Assembly: GCA_049323455.1 (NCBI GenBank)
Contig: JBMONF010000013.1
Span: forward strand, 1-64,000
Direction: 5' to 3'
Source of the DNA: Hypericibacter sp049323455
GTDB taxonomy: Bacteria > Pseudomonadota > Alphaproteobacteria > Dongiales > Dongiaceae
Length of the DNA: 64,000 bases
Shown in pieces: positions 33,794 to 43,566 of this stretch. Position 1 is the first letter of the stretch; the number at the start of each line of letters is the position of its first letter. A program made the translations under genes and the position numbers. The notes under the pieces are model-generated. The model saw nothing but the letters and a program-made list of their open reading frames with translations. It was not told the origin of the DNA and did not search any database.

Positions 33794-34633
33794 ATGGCTT
33801 ACGAGACCATCCTGTTCGAGCGGCGGGGCCCGGTCGGGCTTCTGACGCTCAACCGGCCCGACCAGCTCAACGCCATCAACGGCAGGATGGTGGCCGAGAT
33901 CATGGGCCTCATGGATGCGCTCGAGCAGGACGAGAACTGCCGCGCCCTGGTCGTGACCGGTGCCGGCCGCGCCTTCTCGGCGGGCTTCGACCTCAAGGAG
34001 GGGGCGGCGCGACCCTGGGGCACGGTCGCCACGGTGCGGCCCGTGCTCCAGGCCGATTTCGATTTCATCATGCGCTTCTGGCAGAGCCCCTTGCCGACGC
34101 TGGCGGCGGTCAAGGGCTATGCGCTCGCCGGCGCCTGCGAGCTCGCCATGGCCTGCGACATCACCATTGCGGCCAAGGGCGCCCGCTTCGGCGAGCCGGA
34201 GCTCAGGTTCGGCAGCGGCATCATCGCGCTGCTCATGCCCTGGCTCGCCGGCCCCAAGAAGGCCAAGGAGGCGATCCTGACCGGCAACGACAAGATCACG
34301 GCCGAGGAGGCGCTCGCCATGGGCCTCGTCAACCGCGTGGTCCCGGAAGGCGAAGAAGTCGAGACCGCGCTCGCCATCGCGCGCGAGATCGCCATCAACG
34401 ACCGCGAGAAGGTCCGGGTCACCAAGCAGGCGATCAACCGCTGCTTCTCGATCATGGGGCTGGAGCAGGCGCTGGCCCAGGGCCTCGACGCCGACGTGCA
34501 GATCGAGGCGCTGGAGACGCCCGAGGGCAAGATGTTTCGCGAGATCCGCCAGCGCGAGGGCCTCAAGGCGGCGCTCGCCTGGCGCGACGCGCGGTTCGCC
34601 GAATCGCCGGAAGCCAAATCACAGAAAAGCTGA
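33794..34633 (+). CDS. Enoyl-CoA hydratase/isomerase (crotonase) family protein
   Basis: A 279-residue crotonase-fold enzyme. GAGRAFSAGFDLKEG forms part of the oxyanion hole and CoA site, and KGYALAGACELAMACD carries the second conserved block, with Glu at the usual catalytic position in ACELA. Members hydrate or isomerise acyl-CoA esters; the exact substrate is unclear. It lies 28 bp upstream of the agmatinase-family gene on the same strand, so they are probably co-transcribed. Confidence 0.88.
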   Translation: MAYETILFERRGPVGLLTLNRPDQLNAINGRMVAEIMGLMDALEQDENCRALVVTGAGRAFSAGFDLKEGAARPWGTVATVRPVLQADFDFIMRFWQSPLPTLAAVKGYALAGACELAMACDITIAAKGARFGEPELRFGSGIIALLMPWLAGPKKAKEAILTGNDKITAEEALAMGLVNRVVPEGEEVETALAIAREIAINDREKVRVTKQAINRCFSIMGLEQALAQGLDADVQIEALETPEGKMFREIRQREGLKAALAWRDARFAESPEAKSQKS

Positions 34634-34661
34634 GCCACCGACCAGCAGAGGGAGGAACGCC

Positions 34662-35636
34662 ATGAACGACGCCAGCGGGAGCCAGGGGCTCCGTCCGATC
34701 GATTCCGCCGTCACGCCGCGCTTCGCGCATATCGCCACCTTCATGCGCACGCCCTTGCGACCCAACGCGCAGGGGCTCGACATCGCGCTTGCCGGCGTGC
34801 CCTTCGACCTCGGCTCGACCAACCGCGACGGGCCGCGCCACGGGCCGGCCCAGATCCGCGAGATGTCGCGGCTGATCCGCCAGGTCAACCCGACCACGCG
34901 CGTCGCCCCCTTCGCGCTCTGCCAGGTGGCCGATGCGGGCGACGCCCCGGTCAATCCGCTCGATGCCGCCGGCAGCCTCGAGCGCATCACGCGCTTCTTC
35001 GCCGATATCGCGGCCGCGGGTGCCGCACCGGTCTCGGCCGGCGGCGACCATACGGTGACGCTGCCGATCCTGCGCGGGATCGTGAAGGACGGGCCGGTCG
35101 CTTGCGTCCATTTCGACGCCCACGCCGACACGCTCGACGAGCTCCTGGGTTCCAAGATCAACCATGCGACGCCGTTCCGCCGCGCGGTCGAGGAGGGGAT
35201 CATCGATCCCAGGCGCACGCTGCAGATCGGCCTGCGCGGCACGCGCTACAGCGACGAGGACATCCAGTATGGCTACGACGTCGGCATGCGCATCATCACC
35301 ATGGACGATTTCGAGGAGATGGGTCGCAAGGCGGTGATCGAGGAGATCCATCGCGTCGTCGGCCAGCACCCGACCTACGTCACCTTCGACATCGACGGGC
35401 TCGATCCGGTCTATTGTCCCGGCACCGGCGCGCCCGAGCCCGGCGGCCTCTCCATGCGCGACGCCCAGGTGGTCCTGCGCGGCCTGATGGGTCTCAACCT
35501 CATCGGCGGCGACGTGTGCGAAGTGTCGCCGCCACTCGACCCGCGAGGCCACACGGCGCTCAATGCCGCCAATCTGATGTTCGAGATCCTGTGCGTGGTC
35601 GCGGATTCGGTGGCGCGGCGGAAGGCCCGGCGCTGA
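34662..35636 (+). CDS. Agmatinase / ureohydrolase family protein
   Basis: A 324-residue arginase-superfamily enzyme with all manganese-binding motifs: GGDHTVTLPI, VHFDAHADT and FDIDGLDPVYCPG, followed by GAPEPGGLS. Such enzymes hydrolyse agmatine or other guanidino acids to urea. GPRHGPAQIREMSR near residue 60 is typical of agmatinase/guanidinobutyrase. AGGGAGGAACGCC precedes the start. Context with an enoyl-CoA hydratase does not settle the substrate. Confidence 0.88.
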   Translation: MNDASGSQGLRPIDSAVTPRFAHIATFMRTPLRPNAQGLDIALAGVPFDLGSTNRDGPRHGPAQIREMSRLIRQVNPTTRVAPFALCQVADAGDAPVNPLDAAGSLERITRFFADIAAAGAAPVSAGGDHTVTLPILRGIVKDGPVACVHFDAHADTLDELLGSKINHATPFRRAVEEGIIDPRRTLQIGLRGTRYSDEDIQYGYDVGMRIITMDDFEEMGRKAVIEEIHRVVGQHPTYVTFDIDGLDPVYCPGTGAPEPGGLSMRDAQVVLRGLMGLNLIGGDVCEVSPPLDPRGHTALNAANLMFEILCVVADSVARRKARR

Positions 35637-35936
35637 AGGGGGAGGCCGCAGCTACGCCCTTAGCAAGACGGAGGATGAACCCCTGCCCGGATGGCGATCG
35701 TCGCGGGCAGGGCGACTGGTTCCGCCCAAGCCATTGCGAAGTGACGTAAAATATACCGATTGGTCTGGTCGGCGCGGCAGACGGGCTGTGCCCATTGCCG
35801 AGGTTTTGGGGCAAATTTTCACGATTCGCCATCTAACCAAAAATTCACGACCGTTCGACAACATGGAGCCCTCCGCGGGTGCGGCCGTGCGTCGTGCCCG
35901 CGGCTCAGGCCCACTGTTGGTTCGAGACGGGAAATC

Positions 35937-38033
35937 ATGTTCATCAGCAATGCGATCAACCGGCTGCCGATCGGCCTCAAGCTGCTCCTGCCGGTGGTTC
36001 TGGCGCTCGTCGTTGCGCTCGGCGCGTCGGCCTGGCTGACGGCCCGGAAGAGCGGCGACATCGCGCGCGACCTGGCGCTGGAGGCCGGCAAGCAGCAGGC
36101 CAGCGACATCGCTTCCGATGTCGAGACGACCTTCGATCGCGCCTTCGAGACGATCGAAACCATCCGCGATACCTTCATCATGCTGAAGAAGCACGGGGTC
36201 ACGGACCGGGACACCTATACGGACGTGCTGAAGGCCGCGCTCGAAGCCAACCCGGCCTATTTCGGCACCTGGACCGGCTGGGAGCCGAACGCGCTCGACG
36301 GCAACGACGCGGCTTATGTCAATGCGCCCGGCCACGATGCGACCGGCCGCTACGTGCCCTATGTGGTCCACGGCGAGAACGGCGTCGTGATCGAGCCGCT
36401 CAAGGACTATGCGGTCGACGGCGCCGGCGACTACTACCAGCTCGCCTTCAAGAGCGGCGAGCCGCAGATCCTGGAGCCCTACAGCTACGAGGCGGCCGGC
36501 CGGACGGTCGTCATGACCAGCCTCGCGGTGCCGATCGAAATCGACGGCAAGCGGGTCGGCGTGGTCGGCCTCGACATGGCGCTCGACGATCTGGCGAGCA
36601 GGCTCGATGCCATCAAGCCCTATGAGACGGGGTCGGTCTCCCTGGTTTCGAACAAGGGTCTTTTCGCCACGTTCCGGGACATGCAGTACATCGGCAAGCC
36701 GATTGCCGAGCAGAATCCCGCATTCGAGCAGGACCTTTCGCGCATCGCGGCCGGCGAGAGCTACGCGCGCAACGACTGGTCGAAGTCGCTGAACGTCGAG
36801 GTGACTCGGGTCTTCGAGCCGGTTCGCACCACGGCGGCGAAGACGCCCTGGTCGGTGATGGTGAACCTGCCGCAGGACAAGGTTCTGGCGCCGGTCCGCG
36901 AACTGACCTGGTACACGATCTTCGCTGCCGCCGGCGCCGTGCTGCTGCTGGGGCTGATCATCTTCGCGCTGACGCGGGGCCTGGTCTCGAAACCGGTCGG
37001 CAATCTGACGGGCGTGGTCGGCAAGCTGGCCGAGGGCAACACCACCGTCGAAGTGCCGGCGACGAAGCGCGGCGACGAGTTGGGCGTGATGGCGCGGGCG
37101 GTGGAGTTTTTCCGTCAGAAGCTGATCGAGATCGAGGAGCTGCGGCAGAAGCAGAAGCAGGCCGAGATCGAGGCCGCCGAGGCGCGCCGGAAAGGCATGC
37201 TGGATCTCGCCGATGGCTTCGAGGCAAGCGTGAAGAGCGTGGTCGAGGCCGTGTCGTCGGCGGCGACCGAGCTTCAGGCCAGCTCGCAGAGCATGGCCTC
37301 GATCGCGGAGGAGACCACGCGCCAGAGCGCGGCCGTGGCAGCGGCGACGCAGCAGGCCGCCGCCGGCGTCACCACGGTGGCGACGGCTTCGGAGGAACTC
37401 TCGGCCTCGATCGGCGAGATCAGCCGCCAGGTGAGCGAAAGCTCGAACGTGGCGCGCACGGCGGTCGAAGAGGTGAGCCGTACCGGCGAGACGGTCGAAG
37501 GGCTCGCAACCGCGGCGGAGCGCATCGGCGGCATCGTCCAGCTCATCAACGAGATCGCGAGCCAGACCAATCTGCTGGCGCTCAATGCAACGATCGAGGC
37601 GGCCCGGGCTGGCGACGCGGGCAAGGGCTTCGCGGTGGTGGCGTCCGAGGTGAAGAACTTGGCGAACCAGACCGCAAAGGCGACCGAGGAGATCTCCAGC
37701 CAGATCGGGACCATGCAGACGGTGACCAAGGACGCCGTGGCGGCGATGCAGAAAATCCGCGCCACGATCGACCGGGTCAACGAGATCGCGGCGACGATCG
37801 CCTCGGCGGTCGAGGAGCAGTCCGCGGCGACGAAGGATATCTCGGGCAATGCGCAGCAGGCGGCGCGGGGGACGGACGAGGTGACGCGCAACATCGCGGG
37901 CGTGTCGCAGGCGGCATCGGATGCCGGTCACGCGGCGTCGCAGGTGTTGAACGCCTCTTCCGATCTGTCGCGCCAGTCGGAGACGTTGCGCCAAGAGGTT
38001 GCGAGCTTCATCCGACGCGTACGCGAAGGATGA
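35937..38033 (+). CDS. Methyl-accepting chemotaxis protein with periplasmic Cache domain
   Basis: A 698-residue chemoreceptor. TM1 (about residues 12-33) and TM2 (about 322-346) enclose a dCache-type sensor domain (AYFGTWTGWEPNALDG, VVMTSLAVPIEIDGKRVGVV). HAMP follows at about 347-400, then the signalling domain with the hairpin tip EIASQTNLLALNATIEAARA. There is no C-terminal CheR/CheB pentapeptide (ends IRRVREG). The ATG at 35937 gives the first TM helix; the frame is open upstream. The 300-base gap 35637-35936 shows no gene and only an AT-rich stretch near 35745-35850. Confidence 0.93.
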   Translation: MFISNAINRLPIGLKLLLPVVLALVVALGASAWLTARKSGDIARDLALEAGKQQASDIASDVETTFDRAFETIETIRDTFIMLKKHGVTDRDTYTDVLKAALEANPAYFGTWTGWEPNALDGNDAAYVNAPGHDATGRYVPYVVHGENGVVIEPLKDYAVDGAGDYYQLAFKSGEPQILEPYSYEAAGRTVVMTSLAVPIEIDGKRVGVVGLDMALDDLASRLDAIKPYETGSVSLVSNKGLFATFRDMQYIGKPIAEQNPAFEQDLSRIAAGESYARNDWSKSLNVEVTRVFEPVRTTAAKTPWSVMVNLPQDKVLAPVRELTWYTIFAAAGAVLLLGLIIFALTRGLVSKPVGNLTGVVGKLAEGNTTVEVPATKRGDELGVMARAVEFFRQKLIEIEELRQKQKQAEIEAAEARRKGMLDLADGFEASVKSVVEAVSSAATELQASSQSMASIAEETTRQSAAVAAATQQAAAGVTTVATASEELSASIGEISRQVSESSNVARTAVEEVSRTGETVEGLATAAERIGGIVQLINEIASQTNLLALNATIEAARAGDAGKGFAVVASEVKNLANQTAKATEEISSQIGTMQTVTKDAVAAMQKIRATIDRVNEIAATIASAVEEQSAATKDISGNAQQAARGTDEVTRNIAGVSQAASDAGHAASQVLNASSDLSRQSETLRQEVASFIRRVREG

Positions 38034-38123
38034 CCGGCGGCCTCGCTGCGGCGGTTCCGACGGGCTCCCCTCGACCCCGTCGGGCCGCTGCAGACCGCCG
38101 ATGGGGCAAGAGCATGAGCGCAG

Positions 38124-39725
38124 ATGTTTGATTTTTCGGCACAGACGGCGCTCGTTTTCAGCGTGGTCACCGCGCTCGTGGTCACGGCAACGCTCTTTCA
38201 CCTGTGCCGGATCACGGGTGCGCGGGAATATGGCTGCTGGGCGGTGGGCTACAGCATCTATGCGGTGCGCCAGGCGATCCAGCTCCTGATGGTGCTCGGC
38301 GTTCCCTACCTCGATCCCTTGCCCCACATTCTCGTCGTCGGTTATTTCGGTTGCATCTGGTACGGCGTCCGCATCTTCTTCGACAAGGACCGCTTCGATC
38401 GCGCGCTCGTGGCGGTCGGGCTGGTGCTCAGCGCCTGGGCCATCGGTGCAGGCCTGGTCGACGCGTCTTTCCTCGTAACCACCGCCCCGATCTATTTCGC
38501 CGGCATGGCGGTGATGGCGCACCTCGCTCACGAGTTCTGGCGCCGCCGCCGTGTCAGACATTCGAGCGGCCTGACTTTGCTGGCGGTGCTGTTCGCCCTG
38601 CGTGCGCTCCATTTCGGCGATTACCCCTTTCTTCGGCCGGTTGACTGGTTCGCGCCGTTCGGGTTCCTGCTCGGCACCTGGCTCGACATGGCCATCGGCG
38701 TGACGCTCCTGGTGACGGCGCAGCGCACGGCGCAGATCAGGGCCGAGCAGCTCGCCGGCTCGCTCCAGACCGAGAACGAGCTCAGGCGCGAGACCGAGGG
38801 GCTGCTGCGCGAGGCCAACGCGACCCTGAATGCGCTCGCAACGCGCCTCGAAATCGAGAAGGAGCAGGCGACCGCCGCGAATCGGGCCAAGAGCGAGTTC
38901 CTGGCCAACATGAGTCACGAGCTGCGTACGCCCTTGAACGCCATCATCGGCTTCGCCGAGATCCTGGAGACGACGCGCTCGAAGGAGCTGGACGCGGAAG
39001 CACGAGAATACCTCCGTCACATCACGACCAGCGGGCGGCATCTCGATGGCCTGATCACCCGCATCCTCGACTTCGTCCGCATGGAGACCGCGCGCTGGCC
39101 GATCGAGCTGCGCGCGACCGAGTTGCCGGCGATCCTGCAGGAATGCCTCGCCCTGCTGGCGCCCGAGGCGCAGCGCAAGGGACTGGCGCTGTCGTTGGAG
39201 GCCGAGCCGGCGCTGGTGCCGATCGTCACGGACGCCACGGCGTTGCGTCAGATCCTGGTCAGCCTCCTGTCCAACGCCGTCAAGTTCACGCGTGAAGGCG
39301 GCCGCGTCGCGCTGACGGCGCGTCGGAGCGATCGCGGCGAGGTGATCTTGAACGTTGCCGACACGGGCATCGGCATCGCCGCTGCCGATCTGCCGAGCAT
39401 CTTCGACTTGTTCTGGCAAGGAGACACCTCGCTCACCAAGCGCTACGACGGCATGGGCCTGGGCCTGCCGATGGCCAAGCGGCTGGTCGAGTTGCTGGGC
39501 GGATCCATCACGGCCCACAGCGCGCTGGGACGCGGCACGATCATGACCGTGGTGCTGCCCGAAGGCGGCCCCGGCGCAGCGGCGGGGAACGCCGAGCGAA
39601 ACGCAAACGGGATCGCGGCCAATCTCGAGAGACTGGCGGCGGCGTTCCCCGAGGAACCGGCGGAAAGCGCCGTGATCGAGCCGGCCGAGGCCCCGACGCG
39701 CGGCTGCGCCGTTAGCCGGGCGTGA
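38124..39725 (+). CDS. Sensor histidine kinase with seven-span membrane domain
   Basis: A 533-residue hybrid-less kinase. Residues 1-210 hold seven hydrophobic segments, then a coiled coil (residues about 215-255) leads into HisKA with His265 in NMSHELRTPLNAIIGF. The ATPase domain has N box LLSNAVKFTREGG, G1 DTGIGIAAADLP and G2 GMGLGLPMAKRL. No response regulator gene is adjacent. Being 90 bp after the chemoreceptor, it may be co-transcribed with it. Its 3' end overlaps the convergent EamA gene by 14 bases. Confidence 0.9.
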   Translation: MFDFSAQTALVFSVVTALVVTATLFHLCRITGAREYGCWAVGYSIYAVRQAIQLLMVLGVPYLDPLPHILVVGYFGCIWYGVRIFFDKDRFDRALVAVGLVLSAWAIGAGLVDASFLVTTAPIYFAGMAVMAHLAHEFWRRRRVRHSSGLTLLAVLFALRALHFGDYPFLRPVDWFAPFGFLLGTWLDMAIGVTLLVTAQRTAQIRAEQLAGSLQTENELRRETEGLLREANATLNALATRLEIEKEQATAANRAKSEFLANMSHELRTPLNAIIGFAEILETTRSKELDAEAREYLRHITTSGRHLDGLITRILDFVRMETARWPIELRATELPAILQECLALLAPEAQRKGLALSLEAEPALVPIVTDATALRQILVSLLSNAVKFTREGGRVALTARRSDRGEVILNVADTGIGIAAADLPSIFDLFWQGDTSLTKRYDGMGLGLPMAKRLVELLGGSITAHSALGRGTIMTVVLPEGGPGAAAGNAERNANGIAANLERLAAAFPEEPAESAVIEPAEAPTRGCAVSRA

Positions 39726-40635
39726 TCTCCTCGGGCTCCTGGGCCGCGGCCGCGCTGCGCCGCGCCCCCCGGTGTTCGCGCAGCGAGATATAGATGCCGC
39801 TCGCGACCAGGATCGCGATCCCGACCCAAGTCCAACGATCGGGAAAATCGCCGAAGGCGAAATAGCCGACCGTTACCGCGCCGATCATTTCGGTATAGGA
39901 GAAAGGCGACAGCATCGAGGCCTCGCCGCGCTCGTAAGCGAGGATGATGAGCAGGTGGCCGAGCGCCGCCACCGCCCCCATCGCCACCATGAACCCCCAC
40001 TCGGCCGGCGTCGGCGGGACCCAGACGAAAGGCACGGCGAGGCTGGTGCCCAGCATGCCGATGAGCGCGGTGTAGGCGAGCGTCACCAGCGCCGGCGCGG
40101 TGCCGGCGAGCCGGCGCGTGGTGATGACGTAGAAGGCATAAACCGCACCCGTGCCGAGCCCGAACAGGGCCGCCGGCTGGAACACGCCAAGGCCCGGCCG
40201 CACGATGACGAGCGCGCCCGCGAACCCCACGGCCACCGCACTCAGGCGCCGCGCGCCCACCCGCTCGTCGAGCAGCAGAGGCGAGAGCAGCGTCACCACC
40301 AGAGGCGAGACGAAGCTCAAGGCCAGCGTGTCGGCGATCGGCATGCGCGAGACGCCGCCGAAGAAGAGGAAAGTGGCTGCGGTGAGGCAGCAGCCGCGCA
40401 GGAGTTGCAAGCCGGTGCGCGCAGGGATCAGCTCATGCGGGCGGTGGCGCAGAAGTGCTGCCGGCAGCAGCCAAAGCAGATGGAAGGTGAAGCGCGCCCA
40501 GGTGATCTGGAGCAGCGGCAGGCTATGGCTCAGATGCTTGGCGATCGCGTCCATGACAGGCAGCACCGCCATTGCGCCCAGGAGCAGCAGGATCGCGGTG
40601 AGCCGGCGTTGAGCGGGCATCCGGATGGCGGTCAT
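39712..40635 (-). CDS. EamA-family (DMT) transporter
   Basis: A 307-residue membrane protein with ten predicted spans in two EamA repeats (MDAIAKHLSHSLPLLQITWA near the start; EWGFMVAMGAVAALGHLLII and PFSYTEMIGAVTVGYFAFGD in the second half). The latter motif is common in the RhaT/RarD-like proteobacterial group. Substrate unknown. A second ATG at 40620 is an alternative start. No Shine-Dalgarno site is clear. Confidence 0.85.
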   Translation of the reverse strand: MTAIRMPAQRRLTAILLLLGAMAVLPVMDAIAKHLSHSLPLLQITWARFTFHLLWLLPAALLRHRPHELIPARTGLQLLRGCCLTAATFLFFGGVSRMPIADTLALSFVSPLVVTLLSPLLLDERVGARRLSAVAVGFAGALVIVRPGLGVFQPAALFGLGTGAVYAFYVITTRRLAGTAPALVTLAYTALIGMLGTSLAVPFVWVPPTPAEWGFMVAMGAVAALGHLLIILAYERGEASMLSPFSYTEMIGAVTVGYFAFGDFPDRWTWVGIAILVASGIYISLREHRGARRSAAAAQEPEEITPG

Positions 40636-40738
40636 GGGCGGCGGCTCGCGGGGCGGTCGCGCAACACGGCGCAGGGCTGGACGCGAAACATGCTGGACCT
40701 TGGAGCGGGATGTCGGGCGAGGCTGTGGGCGGCGAACC

Positions 40739-41473
40739 TCAGCCCTGCTGGTAGTGTGCGATGACGTCGTTTGCCGGCCCGATCTCGCGCACCCGGCCGG
40801 CCTCGAGCCATACCGCCTTGTTGCACAGCTCGGTCAGAAGCTGTGTGTTGTGCGAAGCCACGACCAGGATCTGGGTGCGGGCGATGAGTTCCTGCATCCG
40901 GGCGAAGGCGCGCTTGGCGAAATCGGCGTCGCCCACGCCGATCACCTCGTCCAGGAGCAGAATGTCGGGCGCTACGCAGGTCGAGATCGCGAAGGCGAGC
41001 CTGAGCCGCATACCGCTCGAATAGGTTTGCAGCGGCAGCGCGATATGATCGCCGAGATTGGCGAACGCCACGATCTCCTTCGTCTGCGCCACGATCTCGG
41101 CCCGGCTCATGCCGAGCAGAAGACCGCGCATGACGATGTTCTCCTCGCCTGTCGCGTCCTCGTCCATGCCGAGGCTCATGTCGAGCAGCGTCGCCATGCG
41201 GCCTTCGATCCGCATCCGGCCGAAGGCCGGCTCGTAGATGCCGGCCAGCACCGAGAGCAGCGTTGACTTGCCGGCACCATTGCGGCCCACCAGCGCCACC
41301 CGGTCGCCGGCGACGAACTCGCAACTCACCTCGCGCAGCGCATGGACCAGGATCTGATGGCGCGGCCCGGCGCCCACGCGTCCGGCCGGCAGCAGTCGCG
41401 ACTTCAACGAGCGCGCACCGGCGCTGTAGACCGGAAAATCGACCGAAACCCGGTCGAGCTGGATCCGCGCCAT
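40739..41473 (-). CDS. Glycan-type ABC exporter ATP-binding protein (Wzt/TagH-like)
   Basis: A 244-residue ATPase with Walker A GRNGAGKST, the signature YSSGMRLRLAFAIS (degenerate SSGM form typical of polysaccharide/teichoic acid exporters) and Walker B ILLLDEVIGVGD. It pairs with the permease just upstream (5 bp gap). Together they would move a lipid-linked glycan or polyol phosphate polymer across the inner membrane. No C-terminal carbohydrate-binding domain is present. Confidence 0.9.
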   Translation of the reverse strand: MARIQLDRVSVDFPVYSAGARSLKSRLLPAGRVGAGPRHQILVHALREVSCEFVAGDRVALVGRNGAGKSTLLSVLAGIYEPAFGRMRIEGRMATLLDMSLGMDEDATGEENIVMRGLLLGMSRAEIVAQTKEIVAFANLGDHIALPLQTYSSGMRLRLAFAISTCVAPDILLLDEVIGVGDADFAKRAFARMQELIARTQILVVASHNTQLLTELCNKAVWLEAGRVREIGPANDVIAHYQQG

Positions 41474-41478
41474 CGGGG

Positions 41479-42318
41479 TCAGACCCAATAGGTGATGCGC
41501 GCGCGGAAGCGCACGAACAGCAGGAAGCTGACGAGCCCGCCCGCAGCCAGCATGCCAAGCACGGCAAGCCAGCTCGTGAGCGGCGGCGGCTGACCCAGAA
41601 GGGGCGCGCGCAGGATCGCGATGAAGTGCGTGGCCGGGTTGAAGGCCACGAACCGGCCGAGCCCGCCCAGATGCGCCGGGCTGTACAGCACCGGCGTCAG
41701 GAAGAACAGCAGCTGCACCAGGCTGACGGCAATCGGCGTCAGGTCGCGAAAGCGCGCCGCCACCATCCCGAGAACGAGCGCCAGCACCGCACCGGCCGCC
41801 GCCACCGCCAGCAGTCCGGGCAGGGCCATGAGCGTCCAGGCCGTGGGCGTCACGCCGAATACCGCCAGCACCACGACGACGACTGGCAGGTTGTGTGAGA
41901 ACACCATGATGTTGCGCCACACCGAAGCCAGCACGAAGGTGCTTTTCGGCAACCGCATCTGGCGCAGATAGCGTCGAGCGGCAACGAACACATTGCAGCC
42001 ATCGGTGATGAAGGCCGAAAGCAGCAGCCATGTCAGATAGCCGGTGGCGATGAAGGGCAGATAGTCGTTGCGCGCCGCGCCGAACAGCCGCGCGAACACC
42101 ACGCCCACCAGCAGGATGAAGATCGCCATGCTGAGCGTGATCCAGAACGGACCCAGGAGCGAGCGGCGGTAGCGGGCCCTGAGCTCGCTCCAGCCCAGCA
42201 GCGTCCAGATGCGCCAGGCGGCGAAGCCGTCGCGCAGGTCGGCCAGCGCCGCGGCGAAGGCTTCGCGGCTCCAGCTCTCGGCATGCCCGCTGAGCAGGAT
42301 CGCAGGGCCGCCGGCCAT
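41479..42318 (-). CDS. Glycan-type ABC-2 exporter permease (Wzm/KpsM-like)
   Basis: A 279-residue membrane protein with six predicted spans. RARYRRSLLGPFWITLSMAI is the conserved cytoplasmic-to-TM1 motif of polysaccharide ABC-2 permeases. ATG 42318 is preceded by GGAG at good distance; a longer frame exists from a TTG at 42372. No glycosyltransferases are nearby, so the exported material is unknown. Confidence 0.88.
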   Translation of the reverse strand: MAGGPAILLSGHAESWSREAFAAALADLRDGFAAWRIWTLLGWSELRARYRRSLLGPFWITLSMAIFILLVGVVFARLFGAARNDYLPFIATGYLTWLLLSAFITDGCNVFVAARRYLRQMRLPKSTFVLASVWRNIMVFSHNLPVVVVVLAVFGVTPTAWTLMALPGLLAVAAAGAVLALVLGMVAARFRDLTPIAVSLVQLLFFLTPVLYSPAHLGGLGRFVAFNPATHFIAILRAPLLGQPPPLTSWLAVLGMLAAGGLVSFLLFVRFRARITYWV

Positions 42319-42478
42319 CGCGGACTCCGACGGCGATGCGGAAGAGGGCGGGATCGGGCCGGGCACGGGCAAGGCGAGATTCCGGGCTGGGGTGGACGGC
42401 GCCGACCCTAGGGCCTCGGAGCGGTTGCGGCAAGGCCCCCGGCCCGGAGGAAAACAGGCCTCAAAGGGGGGAACCGCC

Positions 42479-43306
42479 TCAGACCGGGTAAGGCGGCTTG
42501 TCCCAGCGTTTGGGCGAGAGCGTGAAGATCTCGAAGCCGTCGGTCGTGACGCCGATCGTGTGCTCGAACTGGGCGGAGAGCGAGCGGTCGCGCGTCACGG
42601 CGGTCCAACCGTCGTCGAGCAGCTTCACCTCGAAACGTCCTGCATTGATCATCGGCTCGATGGTGAAGAACATGCCCTCGCGCAACACCGGGCCGCTGCC
42701 GGCCCGGCCGAAATGGAGCACGCTGGGCGCGTCGTGGAACACGCGACCGATGCCGTGGCCGCAGAAATCGCGCACCACCGAGAAGCGGTGGCTCTCGGCG
42801 TAGGTCTGGATGGCGTGGCCGATATCGCCCAGCGTGGCGCCGGGCCTGACCGCCTGGATGCCGCGCATCATCGCCTCGTAGGTGACGTCGCACAGCCGCC
42901 TGGCCTTCACCCCGACATCGCCGACATAGAACATCCGGTTGGTGTCGCCGTGCCAACCATCGAGGATCACGGTCACGTCGATGTTGAGGATGTCGCCGTT
43001 CTGCAGCTTCTTGTCGCCCGGGATGCCGTGGCAGACCACATGGTTGATCGAGGTGCAGATCGACTTGGGGAAGCCGCGATAGTTGAGCGGCGCCGGGATC
43101 GCATTATGGTCCACGATGAAATCGTGGCACAGCTTGTCGAGCTCGCCCGTGGTGACGCCGGGCTTGATGTAAGGCGCGATGAAGTCGAGCGTCTCGGCCG
43201 CCAGCCGCCCGGCTCGGCGCATCCCGGCGAAATCCTCGGGGCCGTGGATCTTGATGCGGCGCTCTTCGTGGCGCCAGTCGTGGGCGATGTCGTTGGCGGT
43301 CATCAT
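42479..43306 (-). CDS. map: Type I methionine aminopeptidase
   Basis: A 275-residue metalloenzyme that removes the N-terminal Met from new proteins. Ligands are visible in DGWHGDTNRMF (Asp pair), GHGIGRVFHDAP (His), FTIEPMI (Glu) and SAQFEHTIGV (Glu). HGIPGDKKLQNGDILNIDVT is the family signature. Length is normal. Two adjacent ATGs (43306 and 43303) are possible starts. Confidence 0.95.
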   Translation of the reverse strand: MMTANDIAHDWRHEERRIKIHGPEDFAGMRRAGRLAAETLDFIAPYIKPGVTTGELDKLCHDFIVDHNAIPAPLNYRGFPKSICTSINHVVCHGIPGDKKLQNGDILNIDVTVILDGWHGDTNRMFYVGDVGVKARRLCDVTYEAMMRGIQAVRPGATLGDIGHAIQTYAESHRFSVVRDFCGHGIGRVFHDAPSVLHFGRAGSGPVLREGMFFTIEPMINAGRFEVKLLDDGWTAVTRDRSLSAQFEHTIGVTTDGFEIFTLSPKRWDKPPYPV

Positions 43307-43566
43307 GCCTTATGGGACTGCCGGGCTAATGGCCGCACGGAAAAAGGGGAGACCTTGGGGGCGGCGCCCGGGGCCTCGGCTGAATTAATGGCGAATGCCT
43401 TCGATTTGCAAGGGGGCGCCTGCCGAGGCGCAGTTTATCTCGCCGTTTCGACCTGCCCCAGGTCCTAACCCTGCCACGGGCGGCGGGGCGCGCCGGCGTT
43501 GCGGCAGCCGGACCTCGAGGTTACTCTCGGCAGCCAAATCCCTCCATGCAAAGGTCGATTTTTCCC

